A DNA stretch of 64,000 nt from CAIYUC01 sp963682005 (GCA_963682005.1 OY820914.1:4836001-4900000), one strand, 5' to 3'; shown: positions 42,456 through 53,586, counted from the first letter of the stretch. Numbers and translations: made by a program. Notes: generated by a model from the letters alone, not told the origin.

Positions 42456-45400
42456 TTACCTTGTAAATACGATCTTATTGGTCTTAATGTAGGAGGTAGT
42501 TACACCATCGACAATGATTCTGTACAGGTACGTGCCCGTAGTGAGAAAGATATTGGATGGATCGATTGCCACTTGATAATAACCAGCTTTCTGTTCTTCA
42601 TCCACAAGAGTACGGACCGACTCCCCAAATAAATTGGCAAGCATCAGTTTTACATGTCCTCGCTCGGGTAACGTGTAAATGATTGTCGTGTTATTCTTGA
42701 ATGGATTGGGATAGTTGGACAATGAGAACTTCAACGAACTGTTGGCAGTTCTAACCGAGCTCAACAAAAGGTTTGGGGTTTCAATGATGCGTGCATCCGG
42801 ACCGGCAAATTCGCTGCCCTCGTTGATGGAGAATAGTTGAACCGGATAATCGATGCCTGATTTGACCTTCAACCGGAGTGTAATGAGGGCATCATGGAAC
42901 GATAGTTTCATGGCATTGGGGTCAGACCACGCCAGGTTCAGTTTTCCATCCGTCATTGTATATTGGATTCCTTCCGGGGCACTGACAACCTCCTCAACAT
43001 CCAGGAAATCCTGGTTGAACTTAAGAAAGAGAGTCATTGCTCCCATATTTATATCCCGTCCGGCTCTGAGAGAATAGAGGAAAGATTCGTTGGGATTAAC
43101 GCTGATTGTTCCATCTTCAACAATAGCAATACTATTCGCTTCCTTAAGACCTGCCGGGATGTTAGAATGGTTAACATCACCAATACTAAGGCCAAAAATC
43201 TGATATGTAGCACCTCCCGGCGGTACAACAACCGGTCCATCGGTAAACTTCCATGAGCCTGCCGGAAAATAGTTAATCATTCCAATGGCTCTCATCTTGA
43301 TCCACAATGCATCCGTCGGATTGATATAATTGTCAGCATTGACATTGCCGGCAATTGAATCAAAATGATCGAATGTGTACAATCCAAGAAAAACCAGTTG
43401 ATCGATGAGGGCATCTGTTGCATTTACGCCACCCCAGGCTAATGAATAACTTGAATTGATCGTATAAGTACCTGTGGCGATATTGGTAAATGCATAATAA
43501 CCATCGGCATCGATTCCCGGCCCGGATGTCGTTGTAGCGACTATTGTACCTGCCGAATTGACAAGTTGCAGGTCAACCCCGTTTAACGGTGTTTCGTATT
43601 GGTTTTTATAATTAACGGTTCCGCTCAGCATGGAATGTCCGGCATGCACGATGACAGTGAATTCAGTACATTTCGAACATCCTGTCGCCAGGTCTGTTTC
43701 ACAAACTGTAATGATATGTGAACCCGGGGTCAGCCAATGGATGCATGTTCTGTATCCGCAACCGCAGTCAAGGATTTCCCCCCCATCAATTGTCCAGTTC
43801 CAGAGATGTCCGGGCAGGTAAGCAACCTCATAACAGCAGGTATCGTCAGCCACTACCTCCGGACAGCCGGAAATTTCAGGATTTGGTAATGGATTGATGC
43901 CAACAGGGAAAATAACGCAAGCTGCGCACTGCAAGGGTTCTCCGGCGGTTATGTCAGTCACTGTAACAGCAACCTGGCCGGCACTGCCATCACCCCAGTC
44001 AACATTGATCGTTGGAGAATTCTGGCCTGTGAAAGACACAAGTCCGACTCCATTGTCAGTGACGATCCATTGATATGCATAAACATGTCCGGGTATCGGT
44101 GATGGTGTATCAAACACTGCAAAGTATACAGCGTTTTGCTCATATTCGCATACATTTGCGGGGCCTTCTATGTGGAATGACGGGCTCGGCAGCACGAAAA
44201 CAGGAACATCGACCGGTACAAGTGCAGCACAAGTGCTGGCATCGGCATAATTGACACTCACATTTCCAACACCGGCAATGGTCCATTTCACGGTTACCGT
44301 ATTATCAAGAAGGCCGCCACCCGCAGTGATGATGCCTTGTGTCACTGACCAGACATAATTAGCCATCCCAGGATCCGTGGTATAGACATTTCCGTCATAG
44401 TTCAGGCAAACGGGTGTCGGGCCGGCAAGATGAATAACCGGCAACTGGTTAATAATGACAGCAATGGTTGTTTCTCCTGAACACCGGTAATGAACAGCGA
44501 CAGTTCCGATACCTGAATAGCCCCAGTCAACATAGATACTGCTGGTTCCTTGTCCGGTGAATGAAACAGCCCCGGTAACAGTCCAGAAGTATTCAGTCAT
44601 TCCTGGTTCCGTTGAATATATGGCACCGGATAATTCGCAAACATCCTGATCTCCATCGATGGACGGGACGAGCTGTAACGCTTCATCAATAATCACATGG
44701 CCAAGATCAATAATGCAGGTGATCTGTGAAGCATCTCTGATAAAGATATCATAACTACCGGGTGCAAGGCTGGTAAATATATTGCCTGCCTGCCATGGAT
44801 AACCTGTGATCATGAATTCATATCCATCACCACCACCTGAAGTATTGCTGATAGTGATCGTACCTTCACTGGTACCAAAGCATGCAATATCAGAATGAGA
44901 CACATCCCCTGTCAGCAAGGGATTTACAATGATCGTCACAAGTTCCGTATAAATCGTACCACATTTGATATCATTCTGCTGCAACCTGTACCTGGTTGTC
45001 TGAATAAGAGAACCCGGAGCATATGTCAGTGTAGTTTCACCGGGTAAGTCAAACCAGTTCACACCTTCATAGGAATACTGCCATAGATAATTGTAGATAC
45101 CCTGCCCGCCTGTCGGTGGATCAGCATATACAGGATCCGGAACAGTGCTGTAACAGATGGCCTGGTTGGAATGAACAGCTCCCGGATTCAAATGATCAAA
45201 TACAAAAATCTCAACCTCATTCGTGAGCACTGTCAAGATACACGTTTCATCGGTTTGCTGCAACCTGTACCATGAAGTGGTGGTCAGAGCGCCGGGAGAA
45301 TGGATAAGATCTGTCGCACCTGAAAGTTCATACCAATTACTGCGATCGGTTGTGTACTGCCATTGATAATGATTATCTCCGCTTCCTCCTGCGGGCATCG

Positions 45401-48400
45401 TTGCTGAAACCGGAAGGGGAATTGTATTGTAACAGATGGCCTGATCAGCGGATGCCGACCCCGCGCTGTACTCTGAAATGAATGTCAATACCATCGAATC
45501 ATCTGCATTTGGGCATGGGGAGCATCCTGACGCATGGATGAATAGGGTAACATGGCCCAACAGGAGATCAGTTATGCCCGCAGTGTAAGTTGCATGCAAA
45601 TAATGACTATTATCCCACGTCCCGTCACCGGAAGATGACCAGGTGACGCTCGTGGCATCCTGAGCTGATGCATTAGTAAGTGTGAATGGAAGATTCCTGC
45701 AGACTGTTGTGTCTGCTCCTGCATATACCTCCGGAATATGGCTTATGCAGAGTTTCATTGTGTCTGTGACTTCGGAACAGGGAGGATCACCGGTCAGATG
45801 CAGTACAAGATATGTACAAGATCCGCAACTGGTTCCGATATCGCCCTCACCCGGGATATAGGATGGGTGAAGGATATTCGGATCGGTGAAATAACCGGTG
45901 CCAGTTGTTGTCCAGTATAGCGTTTTATAATTGTGTGCTGAGGCAAGGCACAGACAGTAGGTGGAATTTTCACAGATGATTGCATCCGGCCCTGCATTGG
46001 CTTTTGGTCCTGGCACAATATTTAATGTCACATAATCTACAGCACTAACACACAATCCATTGCTTAATGCTGTCAGATATAGGGTAACATGACCAAGAGA
46101 AATATCTGACAATCCGGGATAGTAAACAGGATGAAGCAAAGCAGGATTATTAAAATAGCCGCTACCTGTTGTTGCCCAATACAGCGAAGTATAATTGGAT
46201 GCCGATGATGTTGAAAGATAATAAGGCGTTTCTTCGCAAATCGTGGTATCATGACCGGCATTGGCGAAAGCCGGGGAATTGATATTGATCACGACCTCAT
46301 CAACCGTTGAATCGCAAACACCATTTCCAATACTCCTGAAGAATGTATATGAACCTGCAACCAGGTTATTGACAAAGGTTGTCGGACTGCCAGGATTGAT
46401 AATACCAGCAGTCGATGGGCCATCATATTGAGACCACATCCCAGATCCGTAAAGCGGAATATTCCCCTGCAAAGTTGCTGAAATTGTCGGGTCTGAAGTG
46501 AGACAAAGTTGTTGATCCTGGCCGGCATAAGCCGGTGAGGGGGAATGATAATTGATGATGGTTGTTTCATCAGAGGCTGAGCAGTAAATGCCATTGAAAT
46601 ATGTTGTTATGGTATACCTGAATATATAAGGTATAGTGCTTCCTATCATCCCGGAAACGATCGCAAAAGGTGAATTTGATGGACCGACAGACACGGGACC
46701 AGGGCCCGATACAAATGACCAGTTACCTGAACTTCCCTGTGGTGGCCAGTTCCCTGCCAGCATTGCAGTGTACTGGTCACAATACACCTGGTCAGGACCG
46801 GCATCAATCGCTGGAACAGGGTTTACGGTCACGATTATGTGATTTGAGGTCACACTTCCGCAGGAATTTGTGTTTGTGACAGAATAATCGCCTCCTGTGA
46901 AAACGGTAATTGATGGTGTTGAAGCTCCTGTACTCCAGGTCCCACCACTGTTTCCTGAAAGGATAACACTTTCCCCTTCACAAAATGTAGTCGCCCCGCC
47001 TGCCGATATGATCGATGCAACCGGCAGCACGTTCACGGTTACTATTATGTGGTTTGATGTCACACTTCCGCAGGAATTTGTATTTGTTACAGAATAATCG
47101 CCTCCCGTGGAAACCGTAATGGACGGTGTTGTTGCTCCTGTGCTCCAGGTCCCGCCTGTATTTCCTGAAAGGATAACACTTTCCTCTTCACAAAAGGTCG
47201 TCACCCCATCTGCCGAAATGATCGATGCAACCGGCAGCGGATTTACCGTTACAATAATGTGATTTGAGGTCACACTTCCGCAGGAATTGGTGTTTGTTAC
47301 AAAATAGTCGCCACTTGTGAAAACGGTAATTGATGGTGTTGAAGCTCCTGTACTCCAGGTCCCGCCTGAATTTCCTGAAAGGATCACACTTTCCCCTTCA
47401 CAAAATGTAGTCGCCCCGCCTCCCGATATGATCGATGCAACCGGCATCGGATTGACCGTTACAATAATATGATTTGAGGTCGCACTTCCACAGGAATTTG
47501 TGTTTGTTACAGAATAATCACCGCTTGTGAAAACGGTAATTGATGGTGTTGTTGCTCCTGTACTCCAGGTCCCACCAGTATTTCCTGAAAGGATCACACT
47601 TTCCCCTTCACAAAATGTAGTCGCCCCGCCTGCCGTTATAATTGATGCAACCGGCAGCGTATTGACCGTTACGATTATGTGATTCGATGTTACACTTCCG
47701 CAGGAATTGGTATTTGTTACAGAATAATCGCCGTCTGTGAAAACGGTAATTGATGGTGTTGTAGCTCCTGTACTCCAGGCCCCACCTGTATTTCCTGAAA
47801 GGATAACACTTTCCCCTTCACAAAAGGTCGTCGCCCCGCCTGCCGAAATGATCGATGCAACCGGTAGCGCGTTCACGGTTACTATCATGTGATTCGATGT
47901 CACACTTCCACAGGAATTGGTGTTTGTTACAGAATAATCGCCGTCTGTGAAAACGGTAATTGATGGTGTTGTAGCTCCTGTACTCCAGGTCCCGCCTATG
48001 TTTCCTGAAAGGATAACACTTTCCCCTTCACAAAAGGTCGTCGCCCCGCCTGCCGAAATGATCGATGCAACCGGTAGCGCGTTCACGGTTACTATCATGT
48101 GATTCGATGTCACACTTCCACAGGAATTGGTGTTTGTTACAGAATAATCGCCATCTGTGAAAACGGTAATTGATGGTGTTGTAGCTCCTGTACTCCAGGT
48201 CCCGCCTATGTTTCCTGAAAGGATAACACTTTCCCCTTCACAAAAGGTCGTCGCCCCGCCTGCCGAAATGATCGATGCAACCGGTAGCGCGTTCACGGTT
48301 ACTATCATGTGATTCGATGTCACACTTCCACAGGAATTGGTGTTTGTTACAGAATAATCGCCATCTGTGAAAACGGTAATTGATGGTGTTGTAGCTCCTG

Positions 48401-50222
48401 TACTCCAGGTCCCGCCTATGTTTCCTGAAAGGATAACACTTTCCCCTTCACAAAAGGTCGTCGCCCCGCCTGCCGAAATGATCGATGCAACCGGTAGCGC
48501 GTTCACGGTTACTATCATGTGATTCGATGTCACACTTCCGCAGGAATTTGTATTTGTGACAGAATAATCGCCTCCTGTTAACACGGTAATTGATGGTGTT
48601 GAAGCTCCTGTGCTCCAGGTTCCACCTGAATTTCCTGAAAGGATCACACTTTCCCCTTCACAAAAGGTCGTCGCCCCGCCTGCCGATATGATCGATGCAA
48701 CCGGCAGCGCGTTCACGGTTACTATTATGTGATTCGATGTCACACTTCCGCAGGAATTTGTATTTGTGACGGAATAATCGCCTCCTGTTAAAACGGTAAT
48801 GGATGGTGTTGTTGCTCCTGTGCTCCAGGTTCCACCTGTATTTCCTGAAAGGATAACACTTTCCCCTTCACAAAAGGTCGTCGCCCCGCCTGCCGTTATA
48901 ATTGATGCAACCGGTAGCGCGTTCACGGTTACTATTATGTGATTCGATGTCACACTTCCACAGGAATTTGTGTTTGTAACAGAATAATCGCCTCCTGTGA
49001 AAACGGTAATTGATGGTGTTGTAGCTCCTGTACTCCAGGTCCCGCCACTGTTTCCTGAAAGGATAACACTTTCCCCTTCACAAAATGTCGTCGCTCCTCC
49101 TGCCGTAATGATTGATGCAACCGGGAGCGGATCGACGGTCACGATAATGTGATTTGATGTCACACTTCCGCAGGAATTTGTGTTTGTAACAGAATAATCG
49201 CCTCCTGTGAAAACGGTAATTGATGGTGTTGTTGCTCCTGTACTCCAGGTTCCACCAGTATTTCCTGAAAGGATCACACTTTCCCCTTCACAAAATGTCG
49301 TCGCTCCTCCTGCCGTTATAATTGATGCAACCGGCATCGGATTGACCGTTACAATAATATGATTTGAGGTCACACTTCCACAGGAATTTGTGTTTGTAAC
49401 AGAATAATCGCCACCTGTGAAAACGGTAATGGATGGTGTTGTAGCTCCTGTACTCCAGGTTCCACCTGAATTTCCTGAAAGGATAACACTTTCCCCTTCA
49501 CAAAAGGTCGTCGCCCCGCCAGCCGAAATGATTGACGGCAAAGGTGAAAGTTGTATCTCCACCATATTATTATGCAGAATAACAGCCCCTGCCGTTGTAA
49601 GTCCTCTGCCAAGAAGGGTTGACCCTTCTAATAATGAAATTGCACCTCCTGACACAACTGTACCCCTGAAAACAGAATAATCCCCCAACTCGAATGCTCC
49701 CGTTATCTGCCAGTAGACATTGCAAATACAGGCTGAATTAGTCAGAAGCACATTTGAAAATGTACTTGTTGATAAAGCCCCATCTATCCGGATTATAAAT
49801 AAGGCATCAGGATCTCCGCCTGCATCGAGGGTCAGATCACCTGTTAAGTTTGCAGCCGCTCCTGCGAAGTAAACTCCAGGAGTTAGTATCTGACCTCCCA
49901 ATGAAGTCCCCAAAACAACCCCGCCCAGCGTGCTCAAATAGCCATAGGCAAGGCTCAAATCTGTTGAGGCCTGTGCTAAAACAGGATCTCCCACAGTATA
50001 GATTTGTCCTGTTATTGTACCCGGAGGAAATCCAGTCAAAGCACCTGCATAGGTGCCAATATCACCGGTTATTGATGATAGTCCGTTATTTGTAAATTCT
50101 CCGGCCGAAGTAAATAGTGCAAAACCGGAAGCAGCACCCAGGTCAGGAGCTTGCCCAAAATTCACATTTAGCATAACAAACAGAAAACCGATTGTGGATG
50201 CAAAGCGGAGATGTTTTTTCAT
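42456..50222 (-). CDS. Giant DUF3494 (ice-binding type) repeat adhesin with type IX sorting domain
   Basis: A 2588-aa secreted protein. Layout: signal peptide (1-23); DUF3494 ice-binding-type domain (about 24-228, APDLGAASGFALFTSAGEFTNNG); thirteen 70-residue Ig-like repeats (about 228-1137), each with two Cys (FCEGES, NSCGS); several AGPDxxxC Ig/PKD-like modules (about 1138-1600); further Ig-like modules including a SprB-type repeat (DIACFGTSEGTITI); a CarboxypepD-type and dockerin-like segment (GNVNADNYINPTDALW, about 2300); a cohesin-like part; and a Por sorting domain (about 2510-2588). It is probably a long surface adhesin or ice-binding filament. Transcription starts from site J. Confidence 0.9.
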   Translation of the reverse strand: MKKHLRFASTIGFLFVMLNVNFGQAPDLGAASGFALFTSAGEFTNNGLSSITGDIGTYAGALTGFPPGTITGQIYTVGDPVLAQASTDLSLAYGYLSTLGGVVLGTSLGGQILTPGVYFAGAAANLTGDLTLDAGGDPDALFIIRIDGALSTSTFSNVLLTNSACICNVYWQITGAFELGDYSVFRGTVVSGGAISLLEGSTLLGRGLTTAGAVILHNNMVEIQLSPLPSIISAGGATTFCEGESVILSGNSGGTWSTGATTPSITVFTGGDYSVTNTNSCGSVTSNHIIVTVNPMPVASIITAGGATTFCEGESVILSGNTGGTWSTGATTPSITVFTGGDYSVTNTNSCGSVTSNHIIVTVDPLPVASIITAGGATTFCEGESVILSGNSGGTWSTGATTPSITVFTGGDYSVTNTNSCGSVTSNHIIVTVNALPVASIITAGGATTFCEGESVILSGNTGGTWSTGATTPSITVLTGGDYSVTNTNSCGSVTSNHIIVTVNALPVASIISAGGATTFCEGESVILSGNSGGTWSTGASTPSITVLTGGDYSVTNTNSCGSVTSNHMIVTVNALPVASIISAGGATTFCEGESVILSGNIGGTWSTGATTPSITVFTDGDYSVTNTNSCGSVTSNHMIVTVNALPVASIISAGGATTFCEGESVILSGNIGGTWSTGATTPSITVFTDGDYSVTNTNSCGSVTSNHMIVTVNALPVASIISAGGATTFCEGESVILSGNIGGTWSTGATTPSITVFTDGDYSVTNTNSCGSVTSNHMIVTVNALPVASIISAGGATTFCEGESVILSGNTGGAWSTGATTPSITVFTDGDYSVTNTNSCGSVTSNHIIVTVNTLPVASIITAGGATTFCEGESVILSGNTGGTWSTGATTPSITVFTSGDYSVTNTNSCGSATSNHIIVTVNPMPVASIISGGGATTFCEGESVILSGNSGGTWSTGASTPSITVFTSGDYFVTNTNSCGSVTSNHIIVTVNPLPVASIISADGVTTFCEEESVILSGNTGGTWSTGATTPSITVSTGGDYSVTNTNSCGSVTSNHIIVTVNVLPVASIISAGGATTFCEGESVILSGNSGGTWSTGASTPSITVFTGGDYSVTNTNSCGSVTSNHIIVTVNPVPAIDAGPDQVYCDQYTAMLAGNWPPQGSSGNWSFVSGPGPVSVGPSNSPFAIVSGMIGSTIPYIFRYTITTYFNGIYCSASDETTIINYHSPSPAYAGQDQQLCLTSDPTISATLQGNIPLYGSGMWSQYDGPSTAGIINPGSPTTFVNNLVAGSYTFFRSIGNGVCDSTVDEVVININSPAFANAGHDTTICEETPYYLSTSSASNYTSLYWATTGSGYFNNPALLHPVYYPGLSDISLGHVTLYLTALSNGLCVSAVDYVTLNIVPGPKANAGPDAIICENSTYCLCLASAHNYKTLYWTTTGTGYFTDPNILHPSYIPGEGDIGTSCGSCTYLVLHLTGDPPCSEVTDTMKLCISHIPEVYAGADTTVCRNLPFTLTNASAQDATSVTWSSSGDGTWDNSHYLHATYTAGITDLLLGHVTLFIHASGCSPCPNADDSMVLTFISEYSAGSASADQAICYNTIPLPVSATMPAGGSGDNHYQWQYTTDRSNWYELSGATDLIHSPGALTTTSWYRLQQTDETCILTVLTNEVEIFVFDHLNPGAVHSNQAICYSTVPDPVYADPPTGGQGIYNYLWQYSYEGVNWFDLPGETTLTYAPGSLIQTTRYRLQQNDIKCGTIYTELVTIIVNPLLTGDVSHSDIACFGTSEGTITISNTSGGGDGYEFMITGYPWQAGNIFTSLAPGSYDIFIRDASQITCIIDLGHVIIDEALQLVPSIDGDQDVCELSGAIYSTEPGMTEYFWTVTGAVSFTGQGTSSIYVDWGYSGIGTVAVHYRCSGETTIAVIINQLPVIHLAGPTPVCLNYDGNVYTTDPGMANYVWSVTQGIITAGGGLLDNTVTVKWTIAGVGNVSVNYADASTCAALVPVDVPVFVLPSPSFHIEGPANVCEYEQNAVYFAVFDTPSPIPGHVYAYQWIVTDNGVGLVSFTGQNSPTINVDWGDGSAGQVAVTVTDITAGEPLQCAACVIFPVGINPLPNPEISGCPEVVADDTCCYEVAYLPGHLWNWTIDGGEILDCGCGYRTCIHWLTPGSHIITVCETDLATGCSKCTEFTVIVHAGHSMLSGTVNYKNQYETPLNGVDLQLVNSAGTIVATTTSGPGIDADGYYAFTNIATGTYTINSSYSLAWGGVNATDALIDQLVFLGLYTFDHFDSIAGNVNADNYINPTDALWIKMRAIGMINYFPAGSWKFTDGPVVVPPGGATYQIFGLSIGDVNHSNIPAGLKEANSIAIVEDGTISVNPNESFLYSLRAGRDINMGAMTLFLKFNQDFLDVEEVVSAPEGIQYTMTDGKLNLAWSDPNAMKLSFHDALITLRLKVKSGIDYPVQLFSINEGSEFAGPDARIIETPNLLLSSVRTANSSLKFSLSNYPNPFKNNTTIIYTLPERGHVKLMLANLFGESVRTLVDEEQKAGYYQVAIDPSNIFLTTGTYLYRIIVDGVTTSYIKTNKIVFTR
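46812..49541. repeat. Thirteen 210-bp tandem coding repeats
   Basis: The sequence TTTCCTGAAAGGAT recurs at exactly 210-bp steps from 46951 to 49471 (13 times). Units covering about 47870-48500 differ from one another by only a few bases, so they are recent duplications. The older outer units differ more. Confidence 0.95.
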
Positions 50223-50260
50223 TTTGTTGTGTTTTTGTTTTAGGTTTCTTATCTATTAAA

Positions 50261-50316
50261 TAAAGGTCGAAATCATTATTAAAAAAACTGTTACAGAATT
50301 TTAGTTATATGTTACA
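50261..50316 (-). promoter_or_regulatory. Shared 56-bp promoter, site J (giant surface protein)
   Basis: On the minus strand: TGTAAC (50316-50311), 15 nt, TGTAAC (50295-50290), 21 nt, GACCTTTA (50268-50261), then 38 nt to the ATG. The rest of the 50223-50697 gap is AT-rich, with the terminator at 50649 and no gene. Confidence 0.83.
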
Positions 50317-50648
50317 TAAAACACACATTATCAATTGGAAAAATAAAGCATTTCAAAGATGACATTTATCATTTTTTTATGTAAGATGGTTTTATTGTCA
50401 TCTGCCATCCCGGTAAATTTCAATTGTTGCAGGAATTTCTGCAGACCTACTTAATCAATGTAAATCAGGAAAAAAATAATGCTTTGGAACAAAAGGAAAA
50501 GAACTTAAAAAACCTGAGAAAATAAAAATTGTGCTGTAAATCAGGTTTGAAATTTTTAACAAATGGCATTTGAGATTTGGATATGAGATGAATTACTTTT
50601 TCATATGCGTGAATCATGGAATTTGTTGTAAGCATCTAAACAGGAAGC

Positions 50649-50677
50649 AAAAAAAAACCGGGAAGTTAATTCCCGGT
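50649..50677 (-). terminator. Terminator of the second DUF3494 gene
   Basis: Stem ACCGGGAA / TTCCCGGT (50657-50664 and 50670-50677) with a 5-nt loop. On the minus strand it is followed by a run of eight T. Confidence 0.9.
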
Positions 50678-50697
50678 CTTTCATGAAACAGAGGTAT

Positions 50698-53586
50698 TTA
50701 TTGTTGTCCAACTATGATCTTTCTGACAACCTGTTTATTCCCATTAATAAATACAACTGTATAAAGTCCGGTCGGAGCAGGCCTGATATCGAGCTTCTGT
50801 ACTGTTTGGTCATTCACAAGTATATTATTCTTTTCCAACATTTTAATACCGATGTAGTTGTACACCATTATTGTATATGTCTCCTGGATAGGTGAAGTAA
50901 TGGCTACCGTGAACTGTCCGTTATTTGGAACAGGATAAACCTCAAACTTCAGATCAGCTATCGGTTGTTCAGTAACGTCGCTTTCAGTTACAGCGCCTGA
51001 TTTCACCGGAAGCACATTGATATTTTTGATCATTGGTGTTGCAGCGGTGCATCCAAAACTGTTTGTATAATCCAGGCTGACCATTTGGAGACCTGGCGTA
51101 TCCCAGGTAACATGAATAATGTTGGTTCCCTGTCCGCTGGTGATCAAACCACCCGATGAAACCTCCCAGGTGTAGTTGAATTGGCCTGAAAGTGTGCTGT
51201 ACGTTGTACTGCCCACATAGGTAACTGCATTTCCGGTTATGTAAATGGCGGGCAATTGTATAACCCTGATGATCTTTACGGTCGGGATAACAGGTCCGCA
51301 ACCGATCGGGGCCGTGTAGGTTACTTTAATTGATCTCAGGCTTACACCCGAATTATTCCATACCACATTGATCGAGTTTGTGCTTTGCCCGCTTATAATG
51401 CTACCCCCTGACCCTGTCACTGTCCAGACATAGTTTAACATGTTCGCATCCGTAGTATATGTGTTCTCTGAGTTAAGACACACCGAGGAAGGGCCATTCA
51501 ATAATGGCATTGGCAATGGATTTACGGTAACCACATAGACGGTCGTTGTTGCATTGGCATAGGTAATTCCTACCCACCGGGCACCCGCGGCATTCCAGGT
51601 AACCAGAATGCTGTTTGTAGCAGCTCCTGAAGTGATTGTACCACCTGGAGATATGGTCCAGATATAACCGGTCATACCTGCCTCGGTGGTGTAACCAACA
51701 CCTGTTGCCCCCTGGCAAATTGAATTGAGTCCGGTAATGGTTGGCACCAATGGCGGTGCGACTGTAACATTGTAAACAGCAGGTGTAACTGCCGTACAGT
51801 TGTTTAAGTTGAAATAATTGACGGTAACTGTTTCAACTCCGGCTATGGTCCAGCTTACGGTAATGGCATTTGTTAAATCACCGGCCGTAATGGTACCGCC
51901 GGCCGATACAGTCCAGGTATAGCCTGTCATACCGGGTTCCGTGGTATATATATTTCCGACAGAATTCACACCTACGGTTGCCGGACCCATAATTGTTGGC
52001 ACTGGCAATGAATTAACGGTAACAGGATATACAACAGGGGCTGCATTGTCATATGTAACTCCAACGGACTGAATACCCGGGACGCTCCAGGTAACCAGAA
52101 TTGTGTTTGTGCCGGTACCTGAAGTGATGGTCCCTCCTGAAGAAATGCTCCAGATATAACCAGTCATTTCAGCCTCGGTGGTGTAAACGATACCTGTTGA
52201 ACCCTGGCATACTGAGTTAAGCCCGGTAATGGTCGGTACCAGTGAAGGAGTGTTGCACCCGGGAGGCATAGTTGCGGTTATTGCAGTGGTTCCTAATGCA
52301 CCTGTCGTTGAAAACGCCCTGCCATTAAGTGTAACTCCTGTAGCCAAAAGGACCGCTCCATTATTGCAAACAATTGTTCCGTTGAAAATTGAATAGTCAT
52401 TAATGCTTACTGCACCATCAATCTTCCAGTACACATTTTTTGCCTGCGTTCCGTTAATTAAAACAACTTTTGCATAGGTGCTTGTTGTGAGAGCACCGTT
52501 TATCTGTATGACAAATACTGCATCCGGATAACCTCCTGCATTGAGGTAAAGCGTATCGGTGAGTGATGTAGCCGCGTTCAGTAGGTATGTGTGTGGAGTA
52601 AGTACAAGGCTGTTCCCAAACTGTGCAGGATATAGCAGTTCTATATCAAAAGGCAGTGTGTTCAGATATGTATAAACAATACCCAGATCAGCTGCACACT
52701 GTGCGGTAGACACATCCGGAATGGGATGAATCATACCTGTAACAAACAACGGATTGAAACCGGTAGTTAAACCAACATTTGTTCCGACATCACCCGTGAC
52801 GTATGTAATACCAGCGTTTGAGACTGGCCCGTCAGAAGAAAAGATCGCGTAACATTCAGTGGTTCCAAGTGCCGGAGCCGCCGGACCTGTAAGAACGGGG
52901 CTTCCGCAACCGATGGGTGTGTAGGCCAGTACGCCCTGAACATTAACAGCCCCGGTTGTTGACAGAGCCCTTCCTTCAAGTGTATCACCTGTGTTCAAGT
53001 TAATTGCCGCATTGTTAGCAATTACAGTGCCCCTCATTGTTGTTCCCGCAGCCATATCTACAAGGCCTTCCACTTTCCAGAAAACATTACATGCCAAAGC
53101 TCCATTCAGCAGATGAACTTTTGACGAAGCGTTTGTTGAAAATGGTCCTTGAATCTGAAAAATAAATACCGCATTGGCATCTCCCTGTGCATTTAATGAT
53201 AGATCCAGGTTCAATGTTGCTGCACCGGATATGGAATATACGCCTGCATTCAGGATCTGTCCGTTTCCAAGCAACGGGGCCGGAAAGAAGGTTGGAACAG
53301 TACTGTTCAGCTGATTGTACGCTATCAGCAAATCTGCTGCGCATTGAGCACTTGCACCATCACTCGTATGCATAACACCGTTCACATTTCCGAAGCCGGT
53401 GATGGCACCGCTGTTCGTGCCTACATTTCCTGTAATTTGCGAAATACCCGTATTCCCCACAGCCCCGATGGAAGAAAAAAGTACAAAATCAGAGGCAGTT
53501 CCCAAAGGAGGTGCCTGTGCAAAATTCAGAATTGGAATTGAGAGCAGGATACCAACCCTTAATGCATTGAGTAGTTTTGTTTTCAT
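50698..53586 (-). CDS. Double DUF3494 (ice-binding type) surface protein with type IX sorting domain
   Basis: A 962-aa secreted protein. It has a signal peptide (1-24), one DUF3494 domain (about 25-225, APPLGTASDFVLFSSIGAVGNTG), and a second, divergent one (about 235-445, APALGTTECYAIFSSDGPVSNAG). Five or so Ig/PKD-like modules follow, with the recurring pattern YTTEAGMTGYIW-SISPGG-TI, and a Por sorting domain (about 875-962, FEVYPVPNNGQFTV...GLYTVVFINGNKQVVRKIIVGQQ). Likely an ice-binding or adhesive surface protein, transcribed from site I and paralogous to the giant protein next door. Confidence 0.9.
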   Translation of the reverse strand: MKTKLLNALRVGILLSIPILNFAQAPPLGTASDFVLFSSIGAVGNTGISQITGNVGTNSGAITGFGNVNGVMHTSDGASAQCAADLLIAYNQLNSTVPTFFPAPLLGNGQILNAGVYSISGAATLNLDLSLNAQGDANAVFIFQIQGPFSTNASSKVHLLNGALACNVFWKVEGLVDMAAGTTMRGTVIANNAAINLNTGDTLEGRALSTTGAVNVQGVLAYTPIGCGSPVLTGPAAPALGTTECYAIFSSDGPVSNAGITYVTGDVGTNVGLTTGFNPLFVTGMIHPIPDVSTAQCAADLGIVYTYLNTLPFDIELLYPAQFGNSLVLTPHTYLLNAATSLTDTLYLNAGGYPDAVFVIQINGALTTSTYAKVVLINGTQAKNVYWKIDGAVSINDYSIFNGTIVCNNGAVLLATGVTLNGRAFSTTGALGTTAITATMPPGCNTPSLVPTITGLNSVCQGSTGIVYTTEAEMTGYIWSISSGGTITSGTGTNTILVTWSVPGIQSVGVTYDNAAPVVYPVTVNSLPVPTIMGPATVGVNSVGNIYTTEPGMTGYTWTVSAGGTITAGDLTNAITVSWTIAGVETVTVNYFNLNNCTAVTPAVYNVTVAPPLVPTITGLNSICQGATGVGYTTEAGMTGYIWTISPGGTITSGAATNSILVTWNAAGARWVGITYANATTTVYVVTVNPLPMPLLNGPSSVCLNSENTYTTDANMLNYVWTVTGSGGSIISGQSTNSINVVWNNSGVSLRSIKVTYTAPIGCGPVIPTVKIIRVIQLPAIYITGNAVTYVGSTTYSTLSGQFNYTWEVSSGGLITSGQGTNIIHVTWDTPGLQMVSLDYTNSFGCTAATPMIKNINVLPVKSGAVTESDVTEQPIADLKFEVYPVPNNGQFTVAITSPIQETYTIMVYNYIGIKMLEKNNILVNDQTVQKLDIRPAPTGLYTVVFINGNKQVVRKIIVGQQ

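Noticed and set aside
45738..47097. Several 60-101 aa frames opposite the giant surface protein
   Set aside because: They are antisense shadows of the repeat-rich coding sequence.
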